59,405 nucleotides of DNA from Saccharopolyspora elongata (GTDB lineage: Bacteria > Actinomycetota > Actinomycetes > Mycobacteriales > Pseudonocardiaceae). The notes below the pieces were generated by a model, which worked only from the letters and a program-made list of their open reading frames with translations, searched no databases and was not told the DNA's origin. The stretch spans positions 1 through 59,405 of the forward strand of contig NZ_SMKW01000059.1 in the NCBI RefSeq assembly GCF_004348985.1, read 5' to 3'. Position numbers and translations under genes: made by a program. Below are positions 24,516-32,398 of this stretch, one piece after another (position 1 is the stretch's first letter; each line of letters begins with the position of its first letter).

Positions 24516-25270
24516 CCAGACCAGGAGATCTCCGCAGCCGCAGCCTGCTCTATCGGAACCCGTCATGGTACGACGAGCTCCTATCCGGAGCCACTGCTCC
24601 GGTCGAGGCGGTGCAGGCACTCGTTGCCGACTACCGGCCGGATGCCCGCACGGTCCTGGAGTTCGGCTGCGGCACCGGACGAGACCTCGCCCACTTGGCT
24701 GCAGCAGGATTCGAATGCATAGGCATCGAGCTACAACCGGAGATGGTCGACTACGCCCGACACCAGCACCCTGGACTGACCGTGGAAGTCGGCGACATGC
24801 GAAGCATTCGGCTATCTGTCACCGCCGACATCCTCCTGTGCTTGGGGAACTCCCTGGCCTACAACCACACGGACCGCGACATGCACGAGGCCTTCGCGAC
24901 CTTCGCCGCGCACGCCCAGCCCAATGCGTTGCTGGTGCTGTTCACCCCCGTCGCCCCGCCACCGCCTGAGGCCGCAAACCTGGCGGTGTCGCGTGTGGAC
25001 ACCGACACCATTCACGCAGAGGTCACCACCAGAGTCGTCTGGGACGACCAAACGCAGACGACGACCATGTACCGGGACTGGGTGCTCGACAATGGCGAGC
25101 ACCACACCGACGTGATCCAGCGCCGCATCCTTACGCGTGAACAGCTGACCACACACCTCACCAGGGCTGGGTTCGAACTGCTGGAACAGTTTGCCGACCC
25201 GGGCCAACGCCACACCAACGATGATCGCCGCGCACGATCGGCCTTCACCGCCGCCCGCTATTGCGCTTAG
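24512..25270 (+). CDS. Class I SAM-dependent methyltransferase
   Basis: 252 residues. The SAM loop is 'TVLEFGCGTGRDLAHLAAAG', then the acidic 'GIELQPEMVDYAR' and 'ILLCLGNSLAYNH'. ATGA overlap with the synthetase gene implies a shared pathway, so it may methylate the peptide product. It is not an obvious PIMT-type isoaspartate enzyme, but the core candidate contains an Asp-Gly step, a favoured site for such chemistry. It converges with the WhiB gene with a 4-base overlap of their ends. Confidence 0.88.
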   Translation: MTRPGDLRSRSLLYRNPSWYDELLSGATAPVEAVQALVADYRPDARTVLEFGCGTGRDLAHLAAAGFECIGIELQPEMVDYARHQHPGLTVEVGDMRSIRLSVTADILLCLGNSLAYNHTDRDMHEAFATFAAHAQPNALLVLFTPVAPPPPEAANLAVSRVDTDTIHAEVTTRVVWDDQTQTTTMYRDWVLDNGEHHTDVIQRRILTREQLTTHLTRAGFELLEQFADPGQRHTNDDRRARSAFTAARYCA

Positions 25271-25731
25271 GGGGCGTCCGCAAAGTCCTCGACCAAGCCG
25301 AGGAATACCTTACGAACGGAGCTGGGCCGTTGATCGAATTCAGCAAGCTGCCCCAATTCGATCCAAACTCGAGTCCCCGCGACTTCAAGCTCCTCAAGCA
25401 GGCGGCGTGCCATTCGAAAAGCGTCCGGCCTGCACCCTGGGTGCTGTGTTGCCAGCCGAATGGCCTGACGCCGGTCGCGAGCGCATACCCCGCCCCAGAT
25501 GCCCCAGCTCTCGCCCTCGTCGAGCTCATACGAGAGCGCGACGACGAGGCAGTCGGCTTGCACTGGGCAGTCGGCACACGCCCATCGGGCTCGTTGGCGT
25601 TGGCGGCTCAGAGAGTCGGCGCCGCGAGCAGGTTCGGGGAACCACTCGTCGCGTGTGGCGTTGACGCATCGTCCGTGGCGGTTTACTCGTCGTTCTAGAT
25701 CGCGAAACACAGTGAACCCCCCGCTGTTCAC
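25267..25731 (-). CDS. WhiB-family Fe-S transcriptional regulator
   Basis: 154 residues, longer than the usual 80-130. The four cluster cysteines are in 'HGRCVNAT', 'WACADCPVQADC', followed by 'GESWGIWGG', the sigma-binding turn. The C-terminal extension of about 60 residues has no recognised motif. WhiB proteins bind a 4Fe-4S cluster and act with SigA. Its position between the RiPP-like locus and the XRE/ImmA operon suggests local control of one of them. Confidence 0.9.
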   Translation of the reverse strand: MNSGGFTVFRDLERRVNRHGRCVNATRDEWFPEPARGADSLSRQRQRARWACADCPVQADCLVVALSYELDEGESWGIWGGVCARDRRQAIRLATQHPGCRPDAFRMARRLLEELEVAGTRVWIELGQLAEFDQRPSSVRKVFLGLVEDFADAP

Positions 25732-26046
25732 AGCCGCCTTCAGTCGTTGTGTTTCATGGTTTGCCGGGACATGCGGTGGCTAGCGCGCACAACACGAGAA
25801 CGTGAGGCGCGGGTCGTGGCGCAGTGCCGGCCTGGGCTACGTGACCTAGGAAGAAGCGGCAGCTGTTGTTAAACGGCCTCTGCTGGGACTTGAGGCCCAT
25901 TGTTTGACGTCTACTCCTTCTGATTCCTGGGCCGGAGGCCCTCTGCGCTGGTTAGCTGGTTCGGCCAAGACGCTGCGATGATCAGCGCATGGCGTGCACG
26001 GGCGTAGGCCTGTCGCCGTACAGGGCGGACGCCCCGCGCCGTGCTT

Positions 26047-26144
26047 GTCCGCTATAGAGGACTTAGATCTCTGAACGTAAGCAGCTGAGGTCATACTGTC
26101 AACTCGACTGAACTGGGGGCTTGCGTGAGTCCGCTATGGGGGAC
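26047..26144. promoter_or_regulatory. Two near-identical 16-bp operator-like palindromes upstream of the XRE gene
   Basis: GTCCGCTATAGAGGAC (26047-26062) and GTCCGCTATGGGGGAC (26129-26144) differ at two positions and both approach the perfect palindrome GTCCGCTATAGCGGAC. They lie 82 bases apart, and the second ends 33 bases before the XRE start, fitting autoregulation. The remainder of 25732-26177 shows no gene. Confidence 0.7.
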
Positions 26145-26177
26145 ACCCTGGAGAGGTAGTGGAAGGAGGTGTCGTCG

Positions 26178-26597
26178 ATGGAGGCCGAACGGGGCGAGGG
26201 CCAGGATTCGTTCGCGGAGAAGCTCGATCTTCTGTTTGACAGCGTCAGGCGTGAGGACGGTGAGCGGTACACGGTCCGGGAGGTCGCTAAGGCCTGTGGC
26301 ATGTCAAAGACGCATCTCTACAACCTTCGCAGCGGTGACCGTGAGCCCAGTCATGCCACGGTGAAGACGCTGGCGGAGTTTTTCGATGTGCCGTTGGACT
26401 TCTTCGCCGACAGCGAGCGTGGTCGCGAGCTGAAGTCGCAGTACGCGTTGCTTGCGAAGTTCGGCGAGGGAAAGCTTCGCGCTCTGGCACGTGGTGCGGA
26501 GCAGCTGTCGGCGGAGTCGATGAACAACGTGCTTGCTTTCATCGAGTTCGAGGCCAGCCGCCAGAAGGAAACACCTGACGAACACTCGTCTGAGTGA
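26178..26597 (+). CDS. XRE-family HTH regulator of the ImmA/DUF6545 module
   Basis: 139 residues. HTH 'YTVREVAKACGMSKTHLYNL' and 'SHATVKTLAEFFDVPLDFF', with a C-terminal helical domain 'LRALARGAEQLSAESMNNVL'. ATG 26178 is 8 bases after GGAAGGAGG, while the GTG at 26169 lies within that site. Its stop overlaps the next start (GTGA). Such XRE proteins are the DNA-binding partner and likely cleavage substrate of the adjacent metalloprotease. Confidence 0.9.
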   Translation: MEAERGEGQDSFAEKLDLLFDSVRREDGERYTVREVAKACGMSKTHLYNLRSGDREPSHATVKTLAEFFDVPLDFFADSERGRELKSQYALLAKFGEGKLRALARGAEQLSAESMNNVLAFIEFEASRQKETPDEHSSE

Positions 26598-27241
26598 CGC
26601 TGCGTCCTTGTCGCTGTCGATCGATGACCATGCGGCGACACTGGATCTCCGCACGCGGCACGGGTGCCGCGACGTTGGTTGGGGGTGAGCTTGTTGTGGG
26701 AAGGTGGCGGGAGTCTCGCCAGTACCGGTCGGCGGAACGGGCGCTACGGCGACGTCTCCGTCAAGATCTCGCCGGTCTCGGTATCGACGAGCCGGTGGAC
26801 ATGGGCGAGGTCTGCAGGCGGCTGAGCGTACAGCGCGGCAAACCGATTCGGCTGGTGGCGTATCCGTTTGCGGTTCCCGGCCCGTTTGGCTGGTGGGGCA
26901 GCACGCCTGACACCGACTACATCTTGTACCAGGCCGAGACAACTCCCGCGCATCAGCAGCACATCATCGCGCACGAACTGGGGCACCTCCTCGCCGACCA
27001 TCAACCGGATCCGGACGAGGACCCGTTGTGGGCAACGATGATGCCGGACATCTCGCCAGAAGTGATTCGTCGAGCGCTTCGCCGCACGTCCTACGACACC
27101 CTGCAGGAACAGGAAGCGGAGATTGCGGCCACGATGCTGTTGGAGGCCGCCGCAGTCGTCGAATGTGTTCAGCTTCCCGCTCTTTCGCCGCGTGCCGGCC
27201 GGGCCCAGCGCGCTCTCGGTGACCGGCTGGTCTGGCTGTGA
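26594..27241 (+). CDS. ImmA/IrrE-family metallopeptidase
   Basis: 215 residues from the coupled GTG. 'HQQHIIAHELGHLLADHQ' holds the HExxH zinc site and 'TLQEQEAEIAATMLLEA' the third ligand region. 'IRLVAYPFAVPGPFGWWGS' is typical of the actinobacterial branch. A later GTG at 26696 would drop a weakly conserved 34-residue head. The family cleaves XRE repressors in response to stress or mobile-element induction. It overlaps the membrane gene by 4 bases. Confidence 0.88.
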   Translation: MTLRPCRCRSMTMRRHWISARGTGAATLVGGELVVGRWRESRQYRSAERALRRRLRQDLAGLGIDEPVDMGEVCRRLSVQRGKPIRLVAYPFAVPGPFGWWGSTPDTDYILYQAETTPAHQQHIIAHELGHLLADHQPDPDEDPLWATMMPDISPEVIRRALRRTSYDTLQEQEAEIAATMLLEAAAVVECVQLPALSPRAGRAQRALGDRLVWL

Positions 27242-28824
27242 TCCTGGAGGGGCTCGTCGCGGCGGCACTGAGCCTCGCGTTGCTGTGGTGCTTGCACCGG
27301 CTCTGGCGCACGCCGCGGGATCGTGCGCTGTGGATGGTGTCCGCGTGCCTGGCCTTCATGGCGCTGAACTATCCGCTGGGCTGGCTGGCCAACGCAGCTG
27401 CAGCGGATTCCGTTGTCCAGCACGGCGTCCCGAAGCTGCTGCAGAACGCGGTGATCATGTTCGGGTACTTCTTCCTGATGCTGTTCTTCCTGTTCTCGGC
27501 AGCCCCAGCAGACAAGAACGTCGGGCGTCGGGCATGGCGGGAAGTCGTCCCACTGGCTGTTGTCGTGATCGCCCAGATCGTGTCGATGGCCGCGACTCCT
27601 GAGCAACTGCGTGATCACAGATTCTCCTCGTCCTCGACCGACCTGCAAATTCCCGGGATCGCCGGCTTCTACTTCGTTGGCGCGGCCTATCTCGTCTATG
27701 CACTCGTGCAAGCCGCACGGTTCGCATTGCGGTATGCCGCCGAGTCGGGTCGACGGGTGCGCGTCGGTTTGCGGATCGCCGCTGCTGGACTCGGAATTCG
27801 CGCTGTGAGCGGCTCGCTGCGGGTGCTGCTCATCGTCGTGTCCTGGTCCGGTGGAGGTCTTCCCGATGCATTGCGAGACGCGACGGGAAAGCTGGCTGCT
27901 GTCGGTGGTGGGGTGTTCGTCCTGGGTGTCCTCTGCCCGGCGGTGTTGCTGCGGTTGGCCACTGTCCGGGTGTGGTGGCGGCACCGGCGTGCTTACCGGC
28001 AGCTGCGGCCGTTGTGGGAGGCACTCAACGCGGTATACCCGAAGGATGCTCTTGATCGCCGACCGCGCAGCCTGTGGCGGGAGCGTGTGTCTCCCCGCCG
28101 GGTCCGGCGGCACTACTGGCGTCGCGTGATCGAGATCCGCGACGGGCTGGTCCAGCTCAGTCCTCATCTCGCGGACTTCGGATATGACTCGAGCCGCCCC
28201 ACAGATCAGCAGGTCACCGCCATCCGGCACGCGTTGCGGCATCGCCACGATGGCTTGCCCGCTACCACGACCTCTGCGGTCCTGGTGGCCGCGCCGGCAC
28301 ACGTCGACAACGTCGAAACCGACGTCGTCGAACTCCTGGCCTTGAACCAGCACTTCGTCCCGGACGGTTCTGCCGCGGCGCGCGGTCCAGACCTAGGGCT
28401 ACGGCAACGCAATGCGCTCATGATCAGCAAGATCCGGGCTCAGAAACCCGCCGCCTACGTAGAACGCCGTTACGCCCTGCGTGTTCTCGCGGTCCGCGGA
28501 CGCAACACCGGCGAGATCCGGACAGTTCCGATCGCGGTCACCCAGCTCGATGGCCGACGGTATGTGTGTTCCCCGCATCGCCGGCGCGATTGGGTCCGCA
28601 ACCTGCTGGCCGCCGGCCAGGTCGCAATTGAGCGCGACGAACACCCGGTGTATCGCGCGGTTCTCGTCGAGGGCCATGAAGCGGCCCGGGTCATCCACAC
28701 CTACCTCAACGCGCTCGGGACCAGCTCGATGGCATGGCCATTCACGCCCGGCGCCGCTGTCAGTGAGATTCGCGCCCATACCAGCACGACCGCGGTCTTC
28801 CGCCTCGAATCCCACCAAGGATGA
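27238..28824 (+). CDS. DUF6545/MAB_1171c-like membrane protein fused to a DDN-type nitroreductase domain
   Basis: 528 residues. Residues 1-245 carry about seven hydrophobic segments ('LVAAALSLALLWCLHRLW', 'NAVIMFGYFFLMLFFLFSAA'). Residues 250-370 are the cytoplasmic DUF6545 part with 'KDALDRRPRSLWRERVSP' and 'HYWRRVIEIRDGLVQL'. From about 400 it becomes a deazaflavin (F420)-dependent nitroreductase-like domain ('LRVLAVRGRNTGEIRTVPIA', 'RDWVRNLLAAGQVAIE'). Standalone family members are normally about 370 residues. No stop or start separates the parts, so this is a genuine fusion. The role is unknown, perhaps a membrane sensor linked to redox chemistry. Confidence 0.82.
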   Translation: MILEGLVAAALSLALLWCLHRLWRTPRDRALWMVSACLAFMALNYPLGWLANAAAADSVVQHGVPKLLQNAVIMFGYFFLMLFFLFSAAPADKNVGRRAWREVVPLAVVVIAQIVSMAATPEQLRDHRFSSSSTDLQIPGIAGFYFVGAAYLVYALVQAARFALRYAAESGRRVRVGLRIAAAGLGIRAVSGSLRVLLIVVSWSGGGLPDALRDATGKLAAVGGGVFVLGVLCPAVLLRLATVRVWWRHRRAYRQLRPLWEALNAVYPKDALDRRPRSLWRERVSPRRVRRHYWRRVIEIRDGLVQLSPHLADFGYDSSRPTDQQVTAIRHALRHRHDGLPATTTSAVLVAAPAHVDNVETDVVELLALNQHFVPDGSAAARGPDLGLRQRNALMISKIRAQKPAAYVERRYALRVLAVRGRNTGEIRTVPIAVTQLDGRRYVCSPHRRRDWVRNLLAAGQVAIERDEHPVYRAVLVEGHEAARVIHTYLNALGTSSMAWPFTPGAAVSEIRAHTSTTAVFRLESHQG

Positions 28825-28945
28825 CCAGTGCGGCCCCACGCACAGCAGTCCTGTCCGGCCGAGCGAGCCCGCAGCTCAAAAGCCTCCGACTACCTGGCTT
28901 GTCAAGGAAACGAAACTGTTCGCACAGCTCGGAGAGGATGATGAC

Positions 28946-30136
28946 GTGCAGCAGCTGATCAGCGCCAAGCAGGTGCTCATCGGGCCAGCCCAACAGCGAA
29001 TCCAGGACGGCGCGGTCCTGGTCCAAGACGACACCATTCTGGCGGTGGGGCCCCGACACCACGTCGAGCAGCGAGCCGACACGCAAGCACGGCGCCGGGA
29101 CTTTCCGAACTCCACCGTGCTGCCCGGGCTGATCAACAGCCACGTCCACCTCAGCTTCGACACCAGTCCCCAGTTCCTCGACACGGTGCAGCAGACCAAG
29201 GACGCGGACCTGCTTCTCGGCATGGCCGGGCGAGCACAACGAGCGCTGGCACATGGCATCACCACCGTCCGGGACCTCGGTGACCGCGGTGGCCTGTCCA
29301 TCCGCCTCCGCGATGCCATCACGCGCAACGATCTGCCAGGTCCTCGCATCCTCGCAGCAGCAGCACCGCTGACCATCCCCGATGGGCACTGCCACTTCCT
29401 CGGAGGGACGGTCTCCGGCGAAGCCGAGATCCGCCAGCTGGTACAGCACAACGCCAGGTTGGGTGCGGATGTCATCAAGGTCATGGCCTCCGGTGGCCAG
29501 ATCACCCCGAGCTCGCCGCCGATGTGGGCATCGCAATTCACTGCCACGGAGCTGGCGATCATCGTGGAAGAAGCCTCCCAGCTCGGACTGCCGGTCGCCG
29601 CCCACGCGCACGGGACCGAAGCGATCGCAGCGTCGGTCGCTGCCGGGGTCTCCACCGTTGAGCACTGCTCTTGGCAGAGCGCCAACGGGCCGGACCGCCG
29701 TGACGACGTCGCGAAGCAGATGGCAGAAAAAGGCATCTACGCCTGCACCGCATTGAGCGGGAACTGGCGCTCGATCATGGAACGGCTAGGCCCGGAGGGA
29801 ACGGAGGCGATGTACGGCCGGCTGGTCTGGCTCGCCGAACTCGGCGTGCCACTGATCATCGGCACCGACGCCGGCCTGCCCGGGTCCTGGTTCGACGACT
29901 TCGTGGGAACCATGGAACTCTTCGAGTACCTCGGCTTCCCCAACGACCGGACCATCGACATGGCAACAACCATCAGCGCCACAGCACTCGGCATCACCGA
30001 CCACGTCGGACGCTTGCAACCCGGATACTCCGCCGACCTGATCGTGGTCGACGGCGACCCCCTCACCTGCCTCGCACACCTCCGACACCCGCAACTCGTG
30101 CTTGCCCGAGGGCGCGAGTTCCACTCCGAGAACTGA
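28946..30136 (+). CDS. Metal-dependent amidohydrolase
   Basis: 396 residues from GTG 28946, 7 bases after GGAGAGGA. Ligands of the two-metal TIM barrel are visible: 'GLINSHVHLSF' (HxH), 'ADVIKVMASGGQ' (carboxylated Lys), 'VAAHAHG', 'VEHCSW' and 'LIIGTDAGLPG'. This is the imidazolonepropionase/prolidase-like branch acting on cyclic amides or dipeptides. It follows the XRE/ImmA/DUF6545 operon on the same strand after 121 bases, so it may be the effector of that module. The physiological substrate is not known. Confidence 0.88.
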   Translation: MQQLISAKQVLIGPAQQRIQDGAVLVQDDTILAVGPRHHVEQRADTQARRRDFPNSTVLPGLINSHVHLSFDTSPQFLDTVQQTKDADLLLGMAGRAQRALAHGITTVRDLGDRGGLSIRLRDAITRNDLPGPRILAAAAPLTIPDGHCHFLGGTVSGEAEIRQLVQHNARLGADVIKVMASGGQITPSSPPMWASQFTATELAIIVEEASQLGLPVAAHAHGTEAIAASVAAGVSTVEHCSWQSANGPDRRDDVAKQMAEKGIYACTALSGNWRSIMERLGPEGTEAMYGRLVWLAELGVPLIIGTDAGLPGSWFDDFVGTMELFEYLGFPNDRTIDMATTISATALGITDHVGRLQPGYSADLIVVDGDPLTCLAHLRHPQLVLARGREFHSEN

Positions 30137-30315
30137 CCGGCGCCGCAGCACAGGTAGCGCCAATCGGCATAGCTGGTGACGCGGCGAATGCCGTGTCTGC
30201 CACCGCCGGTGAGTCACGCGCCCAGATTGCCTGGTATCCGTGGGTGAGCGAACCGTCGGTATCGTTCACACGCGTTTCGGCATCGCAGGTGTCTCGATGG
30301 GCGGAGTGGGGCGGC

Positions 30316-30858
30316 ATGGTTGATCGTTCGATGGGCGAGCTCATTCGGTTCTTGGAAGTCATGGCTGAGTTCGGTCGGAGGGGCGCCCAACGGCATCTAC
30401 AGCATTTCCGGTTCCTCGCCTTCGCCGAGCTGCTGCTGACCGAGGGGCGAGTGTGGCACACAACCGTCGAACCCGAACGGTTCGGTGCTACCCACGGGCC
30501 AGAACGAGAGTGCTACTCCAATGCCACCTCTCTCGCCGAAAGCAAGCACGACCTCATCTATGTCGAGGGTTTTGGGCTGCCGGCGGTGATGCCGCTGGGA
30601 ACCGAGCATGCCTGGTGCGTTCCACGCACCGACGACGGTGTTATCGAGGTGACATGGCCCCGAAACGACGGCCTCGCGTATATCGACCTGCCGTTCACCG
30701 ATGAGTTCCGTCGCAAGATCCAGCACGAGACCGACCGCCTCCCCATCCTCTTACCGCATACCGAGGCTGGACGATCTCTACTTCAAGATGGGCCGCCAGC
30801 CGACGCGATCGTCGACGTCGGCCAGCCCATCGCAGAGGTCTACGTCGCTCGCCGCTGA
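30316..30858 (+). CDS. Hypothetical protein
   Basis: 180 residues from ATG 30316 (the frame is open back to 30193, but the extra part looks non-coding). 'FRFLAFAELLLTEGRVWHTT', 'RECYSNATSLAESKHDLIYV' and 'EHAWCVPRTDDGVIEVTWP' recall a family of phage and actinobacterial proteins with 'ECYxNA...EG...HAW' motifs, where Cys and His could form a catalytic site. Function not established. Confidence 0.65.
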   Translation: MVDRSMGELIRFLEVMAEFGRRGAQRHLQHFRFLAFAELLLTEGRVWHTTVEPERFGATHGPERECYSNATSLAESKHDLIYVEGFGLPAVMPLGTEHAWCVPRTDDGVIEVTWPRNDGLAYIDLPFTDEFRRKIQHETDRLPILLPHTEAGRSLLQDGPPADAIVDVGQPIAEVYVARR

Positions 30859-30940
30859 CACCCCCACGTGTTCCGGAACGTGCCGGTATGCTCGTTCGGG
30901 CGATCACGCGAGAGCCAGCCGAACGGGCGCGGAGTTGAGT

Positions 30941-31573
30941 ATGGAGCCGGAGTTCCCGTGCCCTACCTGCGGGAAAACGCTGGTGTGGGACGAGATCGAC
31001 CCTGACCTTGGCTTGGCGTGCGTGAATCCGCAGTCCGCGGCGCTGGGACTTACGTTGCCCGTCTCCCGAGTTCACGCCCATCAGGTACGACGCGGTCGTG
31101 ATGTCCCGGCGCCCGGTGCGGGCTGGCCACGCCCGCGCCTGCCCGGGCATGGCGTCGACGGCGACATCGAACCGTTGCCGCATCCCTACGTGGCACCGGT
31201 CAGCCATGGGAGGGTCTGGCACAGGCTCGTCGACAGTGATCGAGTCCGGGAAATCCAGGAAGCATGGGCGTGCCAGGTGTGCGGGCTGGAGTTAGACGAG
31301 GCCGCGTGGGTGTTCTGCAGCGAATCCGGCGAGGTTCTCACCGACGCCGCACTACACCATCGGTGCCTCGTCTTGGCCCGCGCCATGTGCCCGCACTTGG
31401 CTGCCACTGGTTACCGAGAGCTCGAGGTGCGACGCGGCGACCTTCTCGTCGACGACCACCATCCCAGCTCGCGTGCGGTATGGACGGTCACGGCAGACCT
31501 GTGGAAGGCAAAGTCCAGGCATGAACGTGTGGGACGAGCCTCGCCAGGTGGTCAAGGCTCGTCCCATGACTGA
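30941..31573 (+). CDS. Zinc-ribbon hypothetical protein
   Basis: 210 residues from ATG 30941 behind GGAG. The N-terminus has 'FPCPTCGKTLVWDE', a C-terminal region 'WACQVCGLELDEAAWVF' and 'ALHHRCLVLARAMCPHLA', a pattern also found in the plasmid-type protein at 51264. The middle is Arg/Pro-rich and could hide a frame change. Probably a structural metal-binding protein of accessory DNA. Confidence 0.55.
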   Translation: MEPEFPCPTCGKTLVWDEIDPDLGLACVNPQSAALGLTLPVSRVHAHQVRRGRDVPAPGAGWPRPRLPGHGVDGDIEPLPHPYVAPVSHGRVWHRLVDSDRVREIQEAWACQVCGLELDEAAWVFCSESGEVLTDAALHHRCLVLARAMCPHLAATGYRELEVRRGDLLVDDHHPSSRAVWTVTADLWKAKSRHERVGRASPGGQGSSHD

Positions 31574-31644
31574 GAATCTCCAGTTCTCGTACACCTTCCA
31601 GGATTCACATGTCGGCAATGACGTGATGCCTCTGCTTCGCTGTC

Positions 31645-31977
31645 CTACGCGGAGGGTGGGGTCAGGCCAAGACAGGCAGCGACGCTGCCGTGCACCCAGC
31701 CAGTGACTCCGTTGGTGTCGTCGGTCAGGTTGACCCACTCAGGAGTCGTGGGCGCCCCGCCGACGAACTGGTGCACACGGTAGGCGTGGGCCTTGTAGTA
31801 GACGCCGTCTACGGGTGACTTCAGATCCGCGGCACGGTGGATGCGGGCACCATCCTGAATGGACAACGCGGTGCCGGGCGGGCAGGCGCCTTCCGCGTGG
31901 GCCGTGGCGGTGAGTCCCAGCATCAGGATTCCCGCTGCCGCTGCCAGGTTCACCGCAGCACTATGCGCTTTTCGCAT
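31645..31977 (-). CDS. Secreted SH3-like small protein
   Basis: 110 residues. A Sec signal peptide runs from 'MRKAHSAAVNLAAAAGILML' to the 'TAHA-EG' cleavage site. The mature part has two cysteines and the bacterial SH3-like pattern 'LKSPVDGVYYKAHAYRVHQF', 'WVNLTDDTNGVTGWVHGSVA'. GAGAGGA precedes the ATG. Likely extracellular or wall-associated. Confidence 0.8.
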   Translation of the reverse strand: MRKAHSAAVNLAAAAGILMLGLTATAHAEGACPPGTALSIQDGARIHRAADLKSPVDGVYYKAHAYRVHQFVGGAPTTPEWVNLTDDTNGVTGWVHGSVAACLGLTPPSA

Positions 31978-32000
31978 GACACATTCCTCTCGTTGACATA

Positions 32001-32030
32001 CCTCTGATCAGAAATTCGTTAATACAGAGG
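32001..32030. promoter_or_regulatory. Inverted repeat CCTCTG...CAGAGG upstream of the secreted protein gene
   Basis: Arms 32001-32006 and 32025-32030 separated by 18 AT-rich bases, 24 bases upstream of the leftward start at 31977. Its position fits an operator, but only six bases per arm support it. Confidence 0.3.
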
Positions 32031-32111
32031 AGAAACTTCGCTGAACGGGACGCCTTGAAGGCGGATCTCAGTGGGCAGGATTCCGCTGATAGCGAGGGAT
32101 TCAGCGGTGCG

Positions 32112-32312
32112 TCACAGCAGGTGCTGGTGTGGGAGTCCTTGGCGCGGCTCTTCCCAGTGCGGCAGTCCGCATGACCCGGCGATGCAGTCGTCGTCGGGGG
32201 TGGCTGCGAGTGCTGTTCCGACAGCAGACAGCGTGCCCAGGGCTACGGCGATAACCGCGGCTCGCACGCTGTTCGTGGCCGCCTTGTGACGACGCTGGCT
32301 TTCTTGGTTCAT
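32112..32312 (-). CDS. Small exported peptide
   Basis: 66 residues with AAAGGGAG before the ATG. Signal sequence 'SVRAAVIAVALGTLSAVGTA' and a probable 'ALA-A' cleavage, leaving a short mature peptide 'TPDDDCIAGSCGLPHWEEP' and a tail 'RQGLPHQHLL' with one possible disulfide. It is 87 bases downstream of the KAS III-like gene. Could be a secreted signal or lipid-associated peptide. Unknown. Confidence 0.65.
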   Translation of the reverse strand: MNQESQRRHKAATNSVRAAVIAVALGTLSAVGTALAATPDDDCIAGSCGLPHWEEPRQGLPHQHLL

Positions 32313-32398
32313 TTCGTTTCTCCCTTTCTCCTTTTTGGGCGCGGTTCTCCTGGGCGCGAATTCGTCCTGGCCAGTTCTGTTGTGCGGGCGGAAGGCGG

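Noticed and set aside
25846..26094. 82-codon minus-strand frame in the spacer before the XRE gene
   Set aside because: It covers one of the operator-like palindromes, has no ribosome site and low-complexity composition.
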